From Diplonema papillatum (Eukaryota > Euglenozoa > Diplonemea > Diplonemida > Diplonemidae), in assembly GCA_030068145.1 (NCBI GenBank), contig JAPJBO010001005.1:1-64000 (forward strand): a stretch of 64,000 nucleotides of DNA, read 5' to 3'. Numbering within the stretch: position 1 is the stretch's first letter; each line of letters opens with the position of its first letter. Positions 23,047 through 32,092 of the stretch are shown in pieces. The position numbers were made by a program, and so were the translations under genes. Under the pieces are notes generated by a model. That model saw only the letters and a list, made by a program, of their open reading frames with translations, was not told the origin of the DNA and ran no database searches.

Positions 23047-23825
23047 ACAGAAGGGGTGCTTTTTTCGTTCTGGATACGTCGCTCTCACTCCTCGATGAGA
23101 CACGAAGCTTGCCGTTATCGTTCCCCGAGGGCTCGCGGCACGCTTTGCGCGCGGCCGCGGCAGCCAGCAAGTATCGAACTTCGGCACAAATCCCCGTATT
23201 TTTCTATCGGGCGTAGCCGACTTGGCGGCTTCTTCTACTCCGACGAAAATACTGGGGAGGCCTTGCCTGCGCGCAGCTCCTGCGGAAAAATCGTCCACAA
23301 TCTTTCCCCCTCCCGAAATGGGATTTCTCGAACTCCGCCTGTCCCAGAGGTTCCTGTGTGGCATGCAGAGGGACAGACGGGGCGCTTTATCGTTCAGGAT
23401 ACGTCGCTCTCACTCCTCGATGAGACACGAAGCTTGCCGTTATCGTTCCCCGAGGGTTCGCGGCACGCTTTGCGCGCGGCCGCGGCAGCCAGCAAGTATC
23501 GAAGTTCTGCACGAGTCCCCGTAATTTTCTGTCGGGCGTAGCCGACTTGGCGGCTTCTTCTACTCCGACGAAAATACTGGGGAGGCCTTGCCGGCGCGCA
23601 GCTCCTGCGGGAAAATCGTGCACAATCTTTCCCCCTCCCGAAATTGGATTTCTCGAACTCCGCCTGTCCCAGAGGTTCCTGTGTGGCATGCAGAGGGACA
23701 GTCGGGGAGCTTTTTTTTCGTTCAGGATACGTCGCTCTCACTCCTCAATGAGACACGAGGCTTGCCGTTATCGTTCCCCGAGGGTTCGCGGCACGCTTTG
23801 CGCGCGGCCGCGGCAGCCAGCAAGT
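23047..23825. repeat. ~325-bp tandem repeat, left part
   Basis: The phrase CGGCCGCGGCAGCCAGCAAG recurs at 23152, 23477 and 23805 (periods 325 and 328). Each unit includes GATACGTCGCTCTCACTCCT, GCCGACTTGGCGGCTTCTTC and CCTGTCCCAGAGGTTCCTGT. The third unit is broken by the LINE and resumes at 30395. Confidence 0.9.
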
Positions 23826-24012
23826 TGTAAATTTGTTGCATTAGTGTGTGTGGGCCTTTGAAACGTGGATGATGCCTCTCGCGCTGCTCCCCTTGAGGTT
23901 CCTGGCTCATGCCAAAGCGCCGCCGCCCGGGTTAAGGGGTTGCGGCATCAGGCGTGGGCCAGGGCCAGGGAGACTGTTCGGAGGGGTCACCACCCACCGT
24001 TCGCGGGCTTCG

Positions 24013-27000
24013 TTACTTCACTGCCCCCGGCTCTCCCCGGCCTTCGTCATCCCGGGGGAGGGTTCCACGGCCATCTCCCCCCGCGTGGGGAATGGACTGG
24101 TGCTGTGCCGCGGGTCCTTCCGTGCGTCCTCGCGACGTCGCCGCTGTCGATGTCACTGCCGCTGTTGCTGCCGCTGCAGCCGCTGTCGGGCGGTTGGTTG
24201 ACGATCCCGGTCTGCACCCCGCCCGTTGCGCGTCGGCTTTCTTCTTCTCGGCGTTCGCTAGGACGTCCCAAAGGTGGCGGCTGCCGCCGCCGCGTGCGCG
24301 ACGGTGCGTCGCCCGGTCGTGTCTTGCCCGTGCCTTCCACTTCTCGCCGCTGTGTTGCCACCCCCGTGGGTAATGGGCCTGGGGTCGGAAGCTGCCGGTC
24401 AGGACACCCGCCTTCTCCCAGTGGCCGCCCTGGTCGCCCCGTCCTTTGTTCGCCATCTTTTTGGGCACGTGCCGTACGGCGGCGACTTCGAACGCCCGCA
24501 TCACCGCTTCGAAGGCCTCCCGGTTGTTGATCTGCGGCCGTTTGTTGAGGCCATGGAGGATGGGTCCCCCGAGGCTGGTGAGGTGGTTGACGCGCATCTC
24601 GAGGGCCGGGTGGACGGCTTTCACGCGCGCAATCTTGCCCAACCTGCTCAGCGCGGTCCTCATCGCCCACCCTTTCGCGGTCGCCGAGTCGCTGTAGGCC
24701 TGTGCCGCCTGTCGCTGTGCGGTGTCCATGGCGCGGTTCGACAGTTCGTCCGCATCCTTGTTGAGCTCGCGAGGAATGTGCACCGGCTCGATCGTCGTCC
24801 GTCGGTCGTGCAGCTTCGCCAACAGGTTCTGCGCCTGGTCGTAGTATCGCCGGAGTGTTTCGTTGCACCTCTTCGTGCCCTTTATCTGACCAATGACCAG
24901 TTCGCTGTCGCCCTTGACGACGATGGTGCGGGGTGTCGGCGGCACGGGGTCCCGCAGCAACCTCGCCAACACGCTGACGAACCCGACGTATTCCGCCACG
25001 TTGTTCGTCGCTCTCCCGGCAATGGGCTTCTCAACTTCCCACTGCTTGACGCCTTTGTCGTAGAAGACCGCCCCGGCTCCCGCGACCGCGCCGTTGGTCC
25101 CGTTCCCCCGACTGCCGCCGTCGAAGAACGCCGCCGTCTCCTCTCCCGGCAGCGTGTCCGCCACGGTCCAGCGCTCCTTCGGCTGCCGCTGCGCGATGTT
25201 CTCCTGCCTCCGCTGTGTGCCGGCCGGCGTGAGGGTCAGGCCGCTGTGCAGCTCAAAATCGACAGCGAGCTCGAAATACGAGATGGAGGCCTGCTTGCCG
25301 GTTTCGGACCACCGCTTCGTCGAGCACCATTCTGCCAGCGCCAGGAGCATCTCGTGGGTGTCCTTCCATGCGTTGCGGTCCGGCCGCGCACCGTCGACGT
25401 TGATGGTCTGGCTGGCCGTCGGCCGTTGCGGCTCCCACCCCCACGGATATGTCGACACCTTGAGCTCCTTGCGCCGGCAGTCCTGCTCGAGGATGCCGTC
25501 GGCCCGCTGCCTCCCGAGCAGGATCTCGACGCACATCAGCTGCATCCCGGCCGCCAGCTCCCTGCATTCGTCGAAGTCGAGTCCCATCGCGTCCTTGGGC
25601 ATGACGCCGCATAGAGCCATGCACGGCTTCATCTCGGGCCGCCGAGCGAGCACATTCGGATACGCGCCGCGCACGTCGCTCCACTTGACGCAGTCCCACC
25701 ACATGTGTTGTTCGTCCTCCGGGACACCCGCGTCGCAGAATCTGCAGGTTGCTTGCTCCCATCGCTTGCCGGTGTGTACCGCGTTGGCAATGACAGCTCT
25801 GACCAGGCCCTGCTGGTAGCCGGTGATGGCGCCCTTCTCCAGCAGGTCTCGCGTGGCACCCCCGTCGATGCCGTCCTCGATGCCGAGGAGGGATGCCCTC
25901 GTCTTGACCACGTCCTTGTAGCGCATCGTCCGCCCGGCCTCCCGCAGCTCGTGCTGGAAGTTGTGCCGAGCGGTCTGCGCCCGCTGCCTCTCCTCTTTCG
26001 TCAGCGGCTCGACGTTCTGCACCACCGTCCATTCGCGCCGCCGGCCCGTTCCTTCCTGCAGGGTGTCGAACCTGGGCCACGTCCATCCGATGTCTGCGAT
26101 CGCTCGCTCGAGCAGGAACACTGGCCCCTCCTTGCTTCGCCCCGGTGCCTCTGGAGCGCCGGGGGGGCGGTCCCGCCTTGCTTGTCGAGCTGCTCGGATG
26201 GCAACAACCAGCGGCGCCAAGTGCGACTGCTTCACCATCTGCTGCGAAAATGTGTTTACCCGCCGATGAATCGCGGCGACACGCGGGTCCAATCTGTGCC
26301 CCCGACACAGCGTGTTCAGCACGACGGCATCGCACCTTCTGTTGCCGCCGGTCCACAGCCCCGCCAGGGTAGCAACTCGCAGGCCTTCCATGTACGTCCC
26401 CGCCGGTTGCCACACCGAGACGCCGTACAACGCCTTCGCTGTGGCCGACGCAGCCACGTAACCTTCCTTCTGGTCCATCGGGATCGGCAGGCTTCTCGCC
26501 CTTCTCGCGATGTTCTTCGCGGCCTCGAACCGGGTTTGAATCCGCCTGCTGGGGGGCGGCGCACCCTTCCCGACCGTAAACATCGCCCCCAGAACGTCGA
26601 AGCTTGTCTTCCGCAGTACCTTGTTGCCCTGCACTGTGAGCGTTCCCGGAGCGTCCGCGTTCGTGGCGTAAAAGAACGACTTCCCAGCGTTGACGCCCCC
26701 ATCGGTCGCGTTGGCGAAGTCCGTCGTGACTTCAGCCACGGCCTTGAGCCCCCTGAGGGACTCCGACATCGCATGAATGTCGTCCAGGTACGCCATCGCC
26801 TGGGCCGGTGTTGTCAACGCCCCCACGGCCCGCACCCAGACCGCGATGAGCGCGTTTAGGAACAGCACGCTGAGGGGGCACCCTTGTAAGATGCCATTCG
26901 TCGCAACGAAAGGCTCCCCGACTGCCCGCGCCGTCTTGAAGTGGCGCTGCATGCTTCCGTACACCGCCTTCATCGCCCTCAGTACCCCCGGGTCCAGCCC

Positions 27001-29592
27001 CATCACCTCCATCAAACGGAACATGATCTCGTGCGGCAGCCGGTCGAAGCACTTCATGAAGTCGACCGAAAGACCAAACAAGGGTTTGCCACATTCTGCG
27101 GCGTGCTCGATGCGGAGACCGATGGCGTACATGACGTCGTCGGCCCCACGCTTCGGGATGGCTCCCCGCATACCCTCGGGGACCCACGCCAGCATCCACT
27201 CCATCAGCATCCGGAGCCGCGTCGCCGCCCACAGCCTGTAGACCGCGCTCGTGACGGAGATGGGCCGTAGGTCCATTGGTCCGGAGCCGCCCTCGCCCTT
27301 TGGGATGAGCGAGACCAGGGCCCTCATGAGCGACTCCGGCCACTTGCCCGTCTTCTCGACCACTGCAAAAAGTTCCGCGAACCGCCGCAACGCCTCGTCG
27401 GGGAGAGCCGCCAGTTCGCGTACCCGCCAGCCCTCCGCGCCCGGCGCGGTGTTCTTCTTCATCGTTCCAAGCGTCTTCCGCAGGTCGGCCGCCGTTATCG
27501 CGTTCAGCTCCACCGCGTTCGCCCGCGGGATGTGAGCCCGAAAGTCCTTTTCAAACGCCTCCCACTTGGGCGCCGGTGTCTCCTTCCTGCCGTGCCGCTC
27601 GTACACTCCGCCCCAGGCGGATGGCCCTCTCAGGAGCTCGTCCATCTCCTTCGCGTCCCAGGTCACGGAACCGTCTGCTCTCGCGAGGTACTCCACCTGT
27701 CTCCGGTCCGCCTGCTTTACCCACGCGAAGATTCTCCCGGGTGCAACCTTGGCGGCCAGCTGCATGCTCCGGCGCCACTCGTTTATCCGCGTCTCTTTCA
27801 CGTCGTGCGCCAACTTCTTCTGCGACCCCCGCAGATCTGCGAGCATCTTCATCATCGTCTCGCCGACTGGCGGGCTCGGTCGACCCCAGACCTCTGCCCA
27901 GGCGTCGTCAGCCATCAGCTTCTTCCCGCCCGCCCTCGCCTTGTCCCATCGCTGCTTCCGAACCAGCTGCGCCTTTAAACCCGTCACGTCCGCAGAGTCG
28001 CGCTCAATCGCCTCGATCTGCCGGATCAACTTCGACGTCGCTTGCTGGTGCGCGTTCACCGCTCCCCCGTCGAGCGGGTTCGCCGGTGCCGTCACCCGCC
28101 TGAGCCGCGGCTTCGTGGTCAGCGCCCTCCCCACGAACTTCCCGGACGGACCCGGTAGCTCTGGCGCCGCCTCCAACAGGTACGCTTCCGCTGGTTGCGC
28201 GGACAGTTGCCACATCGCTTCGACGTCTTCCCTCGCTGCTGCTTCCATGTGGCGTGCTCGGGTGGGCTCCATCATCTTTGCGCACAGGACGCCTCGCTCT
28301 TCAACCGAAAGCATCGATGAGCCAGCGGGGATGGGGGCCGGTCGCACTACCGTTCCCGTGGTCGCCTGGAGGCGTTGCAGATTGAGGTCCACCACCACGG
28401 CGCTGTGTGTGGGCACGCCCGGTACCCGTGTCACCGTCACCTGTCGCACGGCGCCTACTGCTGCTGCGTTGGCGAACACCATGTCGATGCGCGTTCCTCC
28501 GTCCGCCTGCGAGCAGGTGCTCTCGGGTTGTCGCCCCCGGCGTTGCGCGTCGAGCAGGGCTGCATCCGTCCAATGCCCCACAGACACTGCCTTCCGCAGT
28601 GCCGGCGAGTCTTCGACCGCGGTGTTCCAGTCGCCCATCACCAGTACCGGAACGTCTCCCAATCCCGCGGCCACTTCGAAAACAGCCTCCAGAAGTTCTT
28701 CCCTCCGTGCCCTTCCTCTCGCATGCGCATACACCGTCATCAGGTGTAGCATTCGTTTCCCGTCGCCGTATGGCACTGCCAGGTGTTGCCATCGTCCCGT
28801 CTCCCACAGTCGTCGTTCCGCCGCATGTCCCATGGGCGGCTGCCATACCTTTGTGCTGCGGTCGCGGACATGAAACGCCACGCCGCCCGGGGGAGCTTGC
28901 AGCCCTCCGTTCCCCATCCGTTTGAGCGGTAGCGGCTTGCCAACGTAGAGCCTGGCTCCGAGCTCTTGCCGGACGAGCGCCGCACTCGCCTTTGCCGACG
29001 CCTCGTCCAGCCGGACCTCCTGCAAAGCGACCAAGTCCGCGTCCAGTCCATGCACATCGAGGTAGTGCCGCCTGTAGGACGTGACGTTGAACGTCGCGAC
29101 CGTGAGGTTGGACCTCAGATCCGCAAGTTTGTCGCAGGGTCGCCTTGATCCGGGCGCGCGGGGGCGCGTGTCCTGTTGCCGGGTCTGCGCAGCGACGGGC
29201 ACGCCGGTTGGTGGGCGGTGGGTCGGTGCGGCCGTGCCAGCAACCGGGCCGGCATTGACCAAAGCGAGCCGCGCCAAGGGTACCGAGTCGCCTGTCGTCG
29301 CCTCCAGCAAGCGCTGGCTCGGCAGCGGCAAGAGCATGGCGTCGTAATGCTCTGGCCGGTATGTCAAGATGATGGTCGCGGTCGGCGCCGGTTGCCTGCA
29401 TCCGCGCAGGGTCTCCCGACTCGTCGCGTTCAGCACCCAGATGTCGCAACGCAGCACCCGCGATGCTGCCCGCAGCGTCAGCTCGTCGCCGTACGTCGCA
29501 TTTCTTCGCATGGCCTCCAGGTACGCCTGCCACCTGGCCAACTCTTCCGCCACCGTGAGCTCTCGGTCGTTCGGCCCCGGCTCTACCACCAT
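24013..29592 (-). CDS. LINE ORF2 polyprotein (OTU-like, APE endonuclease, reverse transcriptase, RNase H)
   Basis: 1,859 residues from the ATG at 29592. Residues ~18-90 resemble the C-terminal half of an OTU deubiquitinase (YGDELTLRAASRVL.., then PEHYDAM with the expected His); the Cys box is not visible. Residues ~162-405 are an APE-type endonuclease (ATFNVTSYR, ALQEVRL, VMGDWNTAVED, THSAVVVDL). This domain nicks target DNA to prime reverse transcription. The RT spans ~700-1000 with SVDFMKCFDRLPHE, NGILQGCPLS and the catalytic YLDDIHA near 935. A zinc-binding CRFC..HMWWDC lies near 1283-1301. Residues ~1487-1625 are RNase H (FFDGGSRGNGT, NNVAEYVGF, KGDSELVIGQ, NKDADELSN), with the expected acidic residues. 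A basic tail of ~230 residues follows. I see no interruption. Confidence 0.95.
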   Translation of the reverse strand: MVVEPGPNDRELTVAEELARWQAYLEAMRRNATYGDELTLRAASRVLRCDIWVLNATSRETLRGCRQPAPTATIILTYRPEHYDAMLLPLPSQRLLEATTGDSVPLARLALVNAGPVAGTAAPTHRPPTGVPVAAQTRQQDTRPRAPGSRRPCDKLADLRSNLTVATFNVTSYRRHYLDVHGLDADLVALQEVRLDEASAKASAALVRQELGARLYVGKPLPLKRMGNGGLQAPPGGVAFHVRDRSTKVWQPPMGHAAERRLWETGRWQHLAVPYGDGKRMLHLMTVYAHARGRARREELLEAVFEVAAGLGDVPVLVMGDWNTAVEDSPALRKAVSVGHWTDAALLDAQRRGRQPESTCSQADGGTRIDMVFANAAAVGAVRQVTVTRVPGVPTHSAVVVDLNLQRLQATTGTVVRPAPIPAGSSMLSVEERGVLCAKMMEPTRARHMEAAAREDVEAMWQLSAQPAEAYLLEAAPELPGPSGKFVGRALTTKPRLRRVTAPANPLDGGAVNAHQQATSKLIRQIEAIERDSADVTGLKAQLVRKQRWDKARAGGKKLMADDAWAEVWGRPSPPVGETMMKMLADLRGSQKKLAHDVKETRINEWRRSMQLAAKVAPGRIFAWVKQADRRQVEYLARADGSVTWDAKEMDELLRGPSAWGGVYERHGRKETPAPKWEAFEKDFRAHIPRANAVELNAITAADLRKTLGTMKKNTAPGAEGWRVRELAALPDEALRRFAELFAVVEKTGKWPESLMRALVSLIPKGEGGSGPMDLRPISVTSAVYRLWAATRLRMLMEWMLAWVPEGMRGAIPKRGADDVMYAIGLRIEHAAECGKPLFGLSVDFMKCFDRLPHEIMFRLMEVMGLDPGVLRAMKAVYGSMQRHFKTARAVGEPFVATNGILQGCPLSVLFLNALIAVWVRAVGALTTPAQAMAYLDDIHAMSESLRGLKAVAEVTTDFANATDGGVNAGKSFFYATNADAPGTLTVQGNKVLRKTSFDVLGAMFTVGKGAPPPSRRIQTRFEAAKNIARRARSLPIPMDQKEGYVAASATAKALYGVSVWQPAGTYMEGLRVATLAGLWTGGNRRCDAVVLNTLCRGHRLDPRVAAIHRRVNTFSQQMVKQSHLAPLVVAIRAARQARRDRPPGAPEAPGRSKEGPVFLLERAIADIGWTWPRFDTLQEGTGRRREWTVVQNVEPLTKEERQRAQTARHNFQHELREAGRTMRYKDVVKTRASLLGIEDGIDGGATRDLLEKGAITGYQQGLVRAVIANAVHTGKRWEQATCRFCDAGVPEDEQHMWWDCVKWSDVRGAYPNVLARRPEMKPCMALCGVMPKDAMGLDFDECRELAAGMQLMCVEILLGRQRADGILEQDCRRKELKVSTYPWGWEPQRPTASQTINVDGARPDRNAWKDTHEMLLALAEWCSTKRWSETGKQASISYFELAVDFELHSGLTLTPAGTQRRQENIAQRQPKERWTVADTLPGEETAAFFDGGSRGNGTNGAVAGAGAVFYDKGVKQWEVEKPIAGRATNNVAEYVGFVSVLARLLRDPVPPTPRTIVVKGDSELVIGQIKGTKRCNETLRRYYDQAQNLLAKLHDRRTTIEPVHIPRELNKDADELSNRAMDTAQRQAAQAYSDSATAKGWAMRTALSRLGKIARVKAVHPALEMRVNHLTSLGGPILHGLNKRPQINNREAFEAVMRAFEVAAVRHVPKKMANKGRGDQGGHWEKAGVLTGSFRPQAHYPRGWQHSGEKWKARARHDRATHRRARGGGSRHLWDVLANAEKKKADAQRAGCRPGSSTNRPTAAAAAATAAVTSTAATSRGRTEGPAAQHQSIPHAGGDGRGTLPRDDEGRGEPGAVK

Positions 29593-29666
29593 GTTGCAAT
29601 TTGTTGCATTAGTGTGATTGTCAGGCCTTTGACTACCCTGAGCAACGCACTATGCACACTCCGTGT

Positions 29667-30347
29667 CTACGTCACAGCAGATGGAACGCGTCTGTTACGT
29701 CGCCGCGGAGGCGGCCTCCGAGTGGGTGTCATTGTGGCCTCCCGGCCGGAGCCATCGTTGGATGTCCCTTCGCTCGTTTCTTCGCGTTTGCGTCGGTTCG
29801 CGCGTCGGATGGACGCAGCCGGGGGCTGCGCATTGGGCGGCGTTCGTCGGGCGGGGGTGTTGGCCCGGAGTTGCGGCGTTGGCAGTTGAGTGCGTCGGCG
29901 CCGCCGCGCTGGGGGGGTGCGTGGGACGGAAGGGTCCTCCGCAGCACGCCGCCGTAGCGGCGCAGCGCGATCGATCGTTGGTGAGTCTCCCTGGCCGGAG
30001 CCGGAGGATTCCTCGCTCGTCTCCCCGCGTTTGCGTCGGAGCCCGCGTCGGGGCGCTGCCGGTGCCGGTTGAGGTCCCGCCGGAGGTGCAGGTGCCTCGT
30101 TCTCGTCGTCGGCGTCGTCCGGCCGGTCTCCCGCCCGGTGGTGGCCACTCCGGCAGCACACGGAGGCATTGGCGCAGCCGCCGCAACGCGTCAGGTGGTG
30201 CGCTCCGCAGCATTGCGTGAGGACACCGTCACCGGGCTCGTGGTGGTCCCGGCAACACTGCTCCGGCGTGCGCTGTGAGCTCGAGGCGCACAACGGACAC
30301 TTCTTCTTCGCGCACTTGTCGCAGACCTGAAAACGCCCTCGCGGCAT
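29667..30347 (-). CDS. LINE ORF1, Cys/His-rich nucleic-acid-binding protein
   Basis: 226 residues from ATG 30347 (MPRGRFQVCDKCAKKKCPLC). The first ~75 residues contain many Cys and His in pairs (CDKC, CPLC, CCRDHH, CCGAHH, CGGC, CCRSGHH), implying several zinc ions. The rest is Arg/Pro-rich and disordered, with two similar RRKR.ETSE.. segments, so the tail is itself an internal duplication. LINE ORF1 proteins coat the RNA and chaperone target-primed reverse transcription. It precedes ORF2 by 74 bases and is inside the target-site duplication, so it belongs to the element. Confidence 0.85.
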   Translation of the reverse strand: MPRGRFQVCDKCAKKKCPLCASSSQRTPEQCCRDHHEPGDGVLTQCCGAHHLTRCGGCANASVCCRSGHHRAGDRPDDADDENEAPAPPAGPQPAPAAPRRGLRRKRGETSEESSGSGQGDSPTIDRAAPLRRRAAEDPSVPRTPPARRRRRTQLPTPQLRANTPARRTPPNAQPPAASIRRANRRKREETSEGTSNDGSGREATMTPTRRPPPRRRNRRVPSAVT

Positions 30348-30394
30348 GGCCTGCGACGCGGGCACCAGCACTGGGTGCGCAGAGCGTGTCAGCA

Positions 30395-30720
30395 CGGCCG
30401 CGGCAGCCAGCAAGTATCGAAGTTCTGCACGAGTCCCCGAAATTTTCTGTCGGGCGCGGCCGACTTGGCGGCTTCTACTCCGGCGAAAATGCTGGGGAGG
30501 CCTTGCCTGCGCGCAGCGTCTGCGGGAAAATCGCGCACGATCTTTCCCCCTCCCCCGCGAAACCACCCACACGAAACTAAGAGAGAGAGAGAGAGAGAGA
30601 GAGACGAACTAGAGTGCAGGGACTATCTCTCCGAGGACTAAGATTTTCCCCCCGAAATGCCCGACACGCACAGGATTTCTCGAACCCCGCCTGTCCCAGA
30701 GGTTCCTGTGTGGCATGCAG
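30395..30720. repeat. ~325-bp tandem repeat, right part
   Basis: The interrupted third unit continues here from CGGCCGCGGCAGCCAGCAAG through GCCGACTTGGCGGCTTCTAC to CCTGTCCCAGAGGTTCCTGT. It carries an extra (GA)n run at 30581-30604 that the left units lack. Confidence 0.85.
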
Positions 30721-31600
30721 GAAACGGAAAAACGAAAGCAAGACTGAGAGTTAGAGAGGGCAACCACCCAAAGGGGCGATCTCGCTGCCTCAGTTGAGGA
30801 TACGGCAATCCAAAGCGGGTTAGCTGCAGGGGGTGGGAGGGGAGTAGGGTGATATAGCGCGGGGAAAGGCTTGCAACGGAGGGCACCTTGCGCTGCAGCA
30901 TTTCGAGACGTCACCGGATGATGCTCACGGATTGGGTGGCCGCAGCGCACGACCAGCACGTGAGAGGTGCTCGGCCAGGGGAAGGTATGCAACGAACGGG
31001 GCTGGCGCACCAGCACCTCAGGACGTCTGAGATGCAGGCTGTTTCACGAAGTTGTCGGTGTCAGCAACAATTCAGACTGTCAGGTCGCGCCGCAACGGAA
31101 GCGGAACGAATGTGATCCTTCCGCTAGCGTATCGAAAGGCTGGCAGAGTGCGGTACTCATTTGCGTGAAAATGACTCCTAACCAACGCGACAAGATCCCG
31201 ACTGTGTTGGATATCTTGAGTTGCGGTTTCAGATTGGCCCGCTGAGCGGTGTGCGCCACTCGAGCTGCAAATCAACGGTGACCGCATAGCATTGGGGACC
31301 TGACGCTGGCCGCCCAGCACAGGCTGACCGCCGAGAGCCACGAGAAATCCTGATTTGTATCGTCGGGGATCGCCGTGGGCCTACGAAGGGATGCCAGTAG
31401 ATGGAATGATAACACCCGAAGGTCCTGTCAGTCCCGTTCTCGGCCAACAGACGTCCCGCGGGAACAACATCTATACTACTGAACCGTGGATGTGGCAAAG
31501 AGTCTGGTTCTACCCGGTGGAGCCGGTGGATCCCACTGGCGTTTTGCTGCTGGATGGCGGTCAAAAAGGCCTGCTGCTGACAGGTCTTCGAACGTTCGTG
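30721..31600. other. no gene seen
   Basis: Only short frames without protein character on either strand. I see no repeat shared with the rest of the window. Confidence 0.5.
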
Positions 31601-31601
31601 C

Positions 31602-31765
31602 AAACAAAGCGACTGGCGAAAAGAACTCAGTCTTGTCCAAGACGAACTCGTGCTACTTGGCCACGTGCCATTATAGCGGCCGACGAAGCGAATAGTGTAA
31701 GAACTGTCCGGGTTGTTCACGATGCACTCGCGCTTCTTGGTCACGTGCTACTAAATCGACCGAAG
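31602..31765. repeat. inverted repeat, left arm
   Basis: About 160 bases (from AAAGCGACTGGCGAAAAGAA to TCACGTGCTACTAAATCG) recur in inverse orientation at 34290-34457 with roughly 90% identity. The two arms enclose the zinc-ribbon gene. Internal near-palindromes GGCCACGTGCC and TCACGTG occur in both arms. Confidence 0.85.
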
Positions 31766-32092
31766 CGGCGAGGCTAAAGGACCTTCTCTTAGCGCATTAC
31801 TTGGTCAACTGCGATGGATGCGACTGTAAAGGACTTCGGTCCGCTCTTGGCGAACTCGTGCGTGCAATCATGGCGACGGTCGAAGCGGATAGGCAATGGC
31901 CGGAAAAGGGCATCTGCTGTCAGGATATGACGAAGTCGTACTACCGTTCAGATAGCAGCAGGGCCGAACGCAAAGGGTGGCTATTGCGTTGCTTTTCTCT
32001 GTGGCGAAAGGCGAAAGCACGAAGCGGGCCTGGGCACCGGGGAATCCGCGCACCGCAAGGGGCAACCTTTGGGATGCGCAATGGCCACCGGG

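Larger units (their letters stand above)
23826..30394 (-). mobile_element. full-length non-LTR retrotransposon (LINE) with OTU-like, APE, RT and RNase H domains
   Basis: A 6.57-kb element lies between two identical 21-base copies of CGGCCGCGGCAGCCAGCAAG+T (23805-23825 and 30395-30415). These form the target-site duplication. On the minus strand it has a short 5' leader, ORF1 (29667-30347), ORF2 (24013-29592) and a ~185-base 3' region ending CAACAAATTTACA without poly-A. Both ORFs are uninterrupted, so the copy looks recent and possibly competent. A ~37-base motif near the 3' end (23826-23862) is repeated between the ORFs (29594-29632). APE endonuclease, RT and a downstream RNase H domain are typical of I-clade and related LINEs. 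An OTU-like segment has been reported in some protist LINEs; I do not assign a clade. Confidence 0.95.

Noticed and set aside
24274-26859. Plus-strand frames of 384-446 residues
   Set aside because: Shadows of LINE ORF2 on the opposite strand.
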